From NCBI GenBank assembly GCA_947494825.1, contig CANLWN010000002.1:558001-622000 (forward strand): a DNA stretch of 64,000 nt, given 5' to 3'. A model generated the notes under the pieces. That model saw only the letters and a program-made list of their open reading frames with translations. It made no database searches and had not been told where the DNA came from. Below, one piece after another: positions 61,387 through 64,000 of the stretch. Every line of letters starts with the position of its first letter. Positions within the stretch are counted from its first letter, which is position 1. Made by a program: the position numbers and the translations under genes. This DNA is from an uncultured Flavobacteriaceae bacterium. Its GTDB lineage: Bacteria > Bacteroidota > Bacteroidia > Flavobacteriales > Flavobacteriaceae.

Positions 61387-63693
61387 ATGGGCAAGGAGAA
61401 CAAACGCAATATTTCTATCACCGGATCAACGGAATTTACCGGCATCCGCCTAAAGGCCCCTGCGCCCTATGCGGCAGGAATTCCCGGGGTAAAGACCGCC
61501 CTACAGCATGCTTTTAAGGAAATGGGGGTGGTCCGTTCCTTGCACGGCCTGGCCCATATGAACCAAAAGGAAGGTTTTGATTGCCCAGGCTGCGCTTGGC
61601 CAGACCCTGAAAAACCCTCCAAATTGGGGGAATACTGCGAAAATGGCGCCAAAGCCCTCGCCGAGGAGGCCACCAACAAAAAAGCGGATGCCGCTTTCTT
61701 TGCACGCCATTCCGTGGAAGAACTCTCTACCTGGACCGATTACCAGATCGGGAAGAGCGGACGTCTCACAGAACCCATGCTCTTGCGACCGGGCAGCGTG
61801 CATTACGAACCGGTAACCTGGGAAAAAGCCTTTTCCCTTATTGCCTCCGAACTGAGGCAATTGGATACTCCGGACGAGGGGGTATTCTACACCTCCGGCC
61901 GGTCTAGCAATGAAGCGGCCTTCTTATACGGACTCTTCGTGCGGGCCTTCGGGACCAACAACATGCCCGACTGTTCCAATATGTGCCATGAATCAAGTGG
62001 GGTGGCCCTGAGCCAGACCCTGGGCATTGGTAAGGGATCGGTAAAGCTGGAGGATTTTGAGGAGGCCGAAATCGTCATCGTCATGGGGCAAAATCCAGGG
62101 ACCAATCACCCTCGAATGCTCTCGGCCTTACAGAAATGCAAGGAAAACGGCGGCAAGATCATCAGCATCAATCCCTTGGAGGAAGCGGGGCTCATCCGTT
62201 TCAAAAACCCTCAGGAATTTAAAGGCGTCTTGGCTTCGGGAACACCGCTCACCGATCTGCACCTACAGGTTAAAATCAACCAGGACGTTTCCCTGTTGAA
62301 ACTGCTGATTAAAAAATTGGCAGCCCTGGACGAAACAAGTCCCCAGGTCTTTGACCACGAATTCATAAACCGGTATACACATGGGTACGAGGCCCTAATA
62401 GGCCACTTGAAACAGTTTTCGGAAAAGGAGCTTTTGGCCCTTTGCGGGGTGGCGGAAGAACACATAGATAGGGCCGTGGAACTTTTGGCCCAAAAAAACA
62501 AGATCATCATCTGCTGGGCCATGGGGCTTACGCAGCACAAAAACGGAGTGGCCAACATCAAGGAATGCGTTAATTTACTACTGCTCAAAGGAAGCTTGGG
62601 CAGGCCGGGTGCGGGCACCTGCCCTGTTCGCGGCCATAGTAATGTACAAGGCGATCGTTCCGTGGGCATTATGCACCAGGTTTCCCCGGAACTAAATGCC
62701 AGCATTGCAAAGACTTTTGGGTTTATTGCCCCTGAAAAAGAGGGTTTGGACACCGTACATGCCATTGAGGCCATGCACCAGGGCAGGGCCAAGGTCTTTA
62801 TTGCCCTGGGGGGCAATTTTGTCTCGGCCGCCTCCGATACGATCTACACGGCAGAAGCGCTACAAAATTGCAAGCTTACCGTAAACATCAGCACCAAATT
62901 GAACCGGACACATTTGACCGCGGGCAAAACCGCCTTGATCCTCCCCACCTTGGGGCGTTCCGAACTGGATCGAAAAGAGGGGAAGCCTCGCTTTTTCACG
63001 GTAGAGAACAGTATGGGCAAGGTACATCGCTCCAAGGGCCTGCTGGCCCCAGCCTCTGACCAGCTCAAAAGTGAACCCGAAATCATAGGGGCCATGGCCC
63101 ATGCGTACTTTGAGGGAAACCATGTGGTGGATTGGGAAGGCCTGAGCGAGGACTATGCACTTATACGGGCCAAATTGGAAGAGGTAATCACAAGTTTTAA
63201 GGGCCTCAGCGCCAAATCCGAAGGTTCCGGTTTCTATCTGCCCAACAATGTGCGCGACCTGGATTTTAGCAAACTGCCCGACGGGAAGGCGCAATTTAGT
63301 TGCTGCCCCCTCCCGGACCATCAATTAAAACCCCATGAATTTTTGCTGATGACCGTACGGTCCCACGACCAGTTCAATACCACCATTTATGGGCTGCACG
63401 ATCGTTATAGAGGGGTTTACAACGAACGAAGGGTGATTTTTATGCATCCTGATGACATGCGGGCAAATGCCTTGGAAAAATTGGAGGTGGTACACCTGAT
63501 AAGTAGCTATGACGGCAAAGAACGCAAAGCCTATAATTTTTTGGTCATTCCCTATAACATTCCCCAGGGCAACCTGGCCTCCTATTTTCCCGAAACCAAT
63601 GTGCTGGTACCCTATAACCATTTTGCCGATCAAAGTCACACCCCCATAAGCAAATCCATAGTGGTCACCCTCGAAAAAGCCAGCCATGTATAG
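61387..63693 (+). CDS. FdhF/YdeP-family molybdopterin oxidoreductase
   Basis: 768 residues from ATG 61387 (a TTG two codons upstream is also in frame). Motifs of the family: GFDCPGCAWPDP (in place of the usual Fe-S cluster motif), MPDCSNMCHESSGVALSQTL, VMGQNPGTNHPRML, RGHSNVQGDRSVGI and the C-terminal cofactor-binding part (LLMTVRSHDQFNTTIYG). It is a cytosolic molybdopterin-dependent oxidoreductase; electron donor and substrate are unknown. The end overlaps the following exonuclease gene by 8 bp. Confidence 0.9.
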   Translation: MGKENKRNISITGSTEFTGIRLKAPAPYAAGIPGVKTALQHAFKEMGVVRSLHGLAHMNQKEGFDCPGCAWPDPEKPSKLGEYCENGAKALAEEATNKKADAAFFARHSVEELSTWTDYQIGKSGRLTEPMLLRPGSVHYEPVTWEKAFSLIASELRQLDTPDEGVFYTSGRSSNEAAFLYGLFVRAFGTNNMPDCSNMCHESSGVALSQTLGIGKGSVKLEDFEEAEIVIVMGQNPGTNHPRMLSALQKCKENGGKIISINPLEEAGLIRFKNPQEFKGVLASGTPLTDLHLQVKINQDVSLLKLLIKKLAALDETSPQVFDHEFINRYTHGYEALIGHLKQFSEKELLALCGVAEEHIDRAVELLAQKNKIIICWAMGLTQHKNGVANIKECVNLLLLKGSLGRPGAGTCPVRGHSNVQGDRSVGIMHQVSPELNASIAKTFGFIAPEKEGLDTVHAIEAMHQGRAKVFIALGGNFVSAASDTIYTAEALQNCKLTVNISTKLNRTHLTAGKTALILPTLGRSELDRKEGKPRFFTVENSMGKVHRSKGLLAPASDQLKSEPEIIGAMAHAYFEGNHVVDWEGLSEDYALIRAKLEEVITSFKGLSAKSEGSGFYLPNNVRDLDFSKLPDGKAQFSCCPLPDHQLKPHEFLLMTVRSHDQFNTTIYGLHDRYRGVYNERRVIFMHPDDMRANALEKLEVVHLISSYDGKERKAYNFLVIPYNIPQGNLASYFPETNVLVPYNHFADQSHTPISKSIVVTLEKASHV

Positions 63694-64000
63694 TATTGTA
63701 GATATTGAGACCACGGGCAACGGTATACTTGGGAACAAAATTACCGAAATTGCCATCTTTAAGCACGATGGGCATCGGGTGGTGGACGAGTTTACCAGCC
63801 TGGTAGATCCCGAATGTGAGATTCCCTATTTTATCACAGGGCTTACGGGTATTGACAACCATTTGGTGCGAAATGCGCCGAAAATCCACGAGATTGCCGA
63901 TAGAATTCTGGAGCTTACCCAGGATACCATCTTTGTGGCCCATAGTGTAAATTTTGACTACAAGGTGATCAAAAATGAGCTTAAGATCCTTGGAATCGAT
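63686..64000 (+). CDS. DnaQ-like exonuclease, partial (runs off right edge)
   Basis: The first 105 residues of a 3'-5' exonuclease: MYSIVDIETTGNG (DxE motif, Asp6 and Glu8), EIPYFITGLTGIDN and VAHSVNFDYKVIKNELK (the second acidic motif). The first three-quarters of an epsilon-type DEDD domain; the rest is beyond the window. In Bacteroidota such proteins often continue with a GIY-YIG part, not visible here. ATG at 63686 overlaps the end of the molybdopterin gene by 8 bp. Confidence 0.88.
   Translation, partial: MYSIVDIETTGNGILGNKITEIAIFKHDGHRVVDEFTSLVDPECEIPYFITGLTGIDNHLVRNAPKIHEIADRILELTQDTIFVAHSVNFDYKVIKNELKILGID

Overview
The window looks like chromosomal DNA from a marine or environmental member of the Flavobacteriaceae (Bacteroidota). 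The evidence is a type IX secretion (T9SS) C-terminal sorting domain, SpvB/Rhs proteins with Bacteroidota-type partners, many short lipoproteins, a flavobacterial Crp-like regulator, -7 promoter elements of the TAnnTTTG type, and very few Shine-Dalgarno sites. Genus and species cannot be assigned by eye. No rRNA, tRNA, CRISPR array, integrase or intact insertion sequence was recognised.

Left part (1-12.7 kb, mostly minus strand). A tightly overlapping three-gene operon encodes a copper-radical (galactose-oxidase-like) oxidase with a C-terminal CFI-box tail, a 1171-residue DUF6603-type protein, and an unknown protein running off the left edge. None has a recognisable signal peptide. A TolB-like beta-propeller protein follows, then a LytTR response regulator/LytS-type kinase pair, a lipoprotein, a DinB-like protein and an alpha/beta hydrolase. 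The propeller, DinB and hydrolase genes share a promoter layout: a conserved box (GTTGGTCAC...TCCG) exactly 46 nt upstream of a -7 element. This suggests one regulon, plausibly of the adjacent LytTR regulator.

Middle (12.7-35 kb). These are housekeeping-style accessory genes: DUF5996, an NTF2-like protein, a Crp-family regulator, a DUF4265 gene broken by an in-frame TGA, an MFS transporter, a monooxygenase-fold protein, and two overlapping DUF3857/transglutaminase-like genes. A 1132-residue protein joins DUF805, a zinc-protease-like HExxH segment and a long YD-like repeat tract. A NarL-type two-component pair, an NAD-dependent epimerase-like protein, a PEMT-like methyltransferase and a DUF4242/cyclase-like/AraC fusion follow, then two unknown genes.

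Repeat-rich AT-rich island and polymorphic toxin locus (35-50 kb). A truncated ORF6N gene and two families of palindromic repeats surround a TlpA-like thioredoxin gene. A lipoprotein gene is bracketed by inverted repeats. Next comes a minus-strand toxin locus read in the order tail-fibre-like protein, T9SS-sorted protein, giant SpvB/Rhs protein with its own C-terminal toxin, immunity-like gene, orphan C-terminal toxin fragment resembling ADP-ribosyl cyclases, and three more immunity-like genes.

Right part (50-64 kb, plus strand). Two lipoprotein genes are preceded by the same 29-bp sequence. A sigma factor, a membrane TPR protein (anti-sigma-like) and a TPR-CHAT caspase-like protein form an operon. 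Then come a PD40 propeller protein, a DegP-like trypsin/PDZ protease, an FdhF/YdeP-type molybdopterin oxidoreductase and the start of a DnaQ-like exonuclease running off the right edge.
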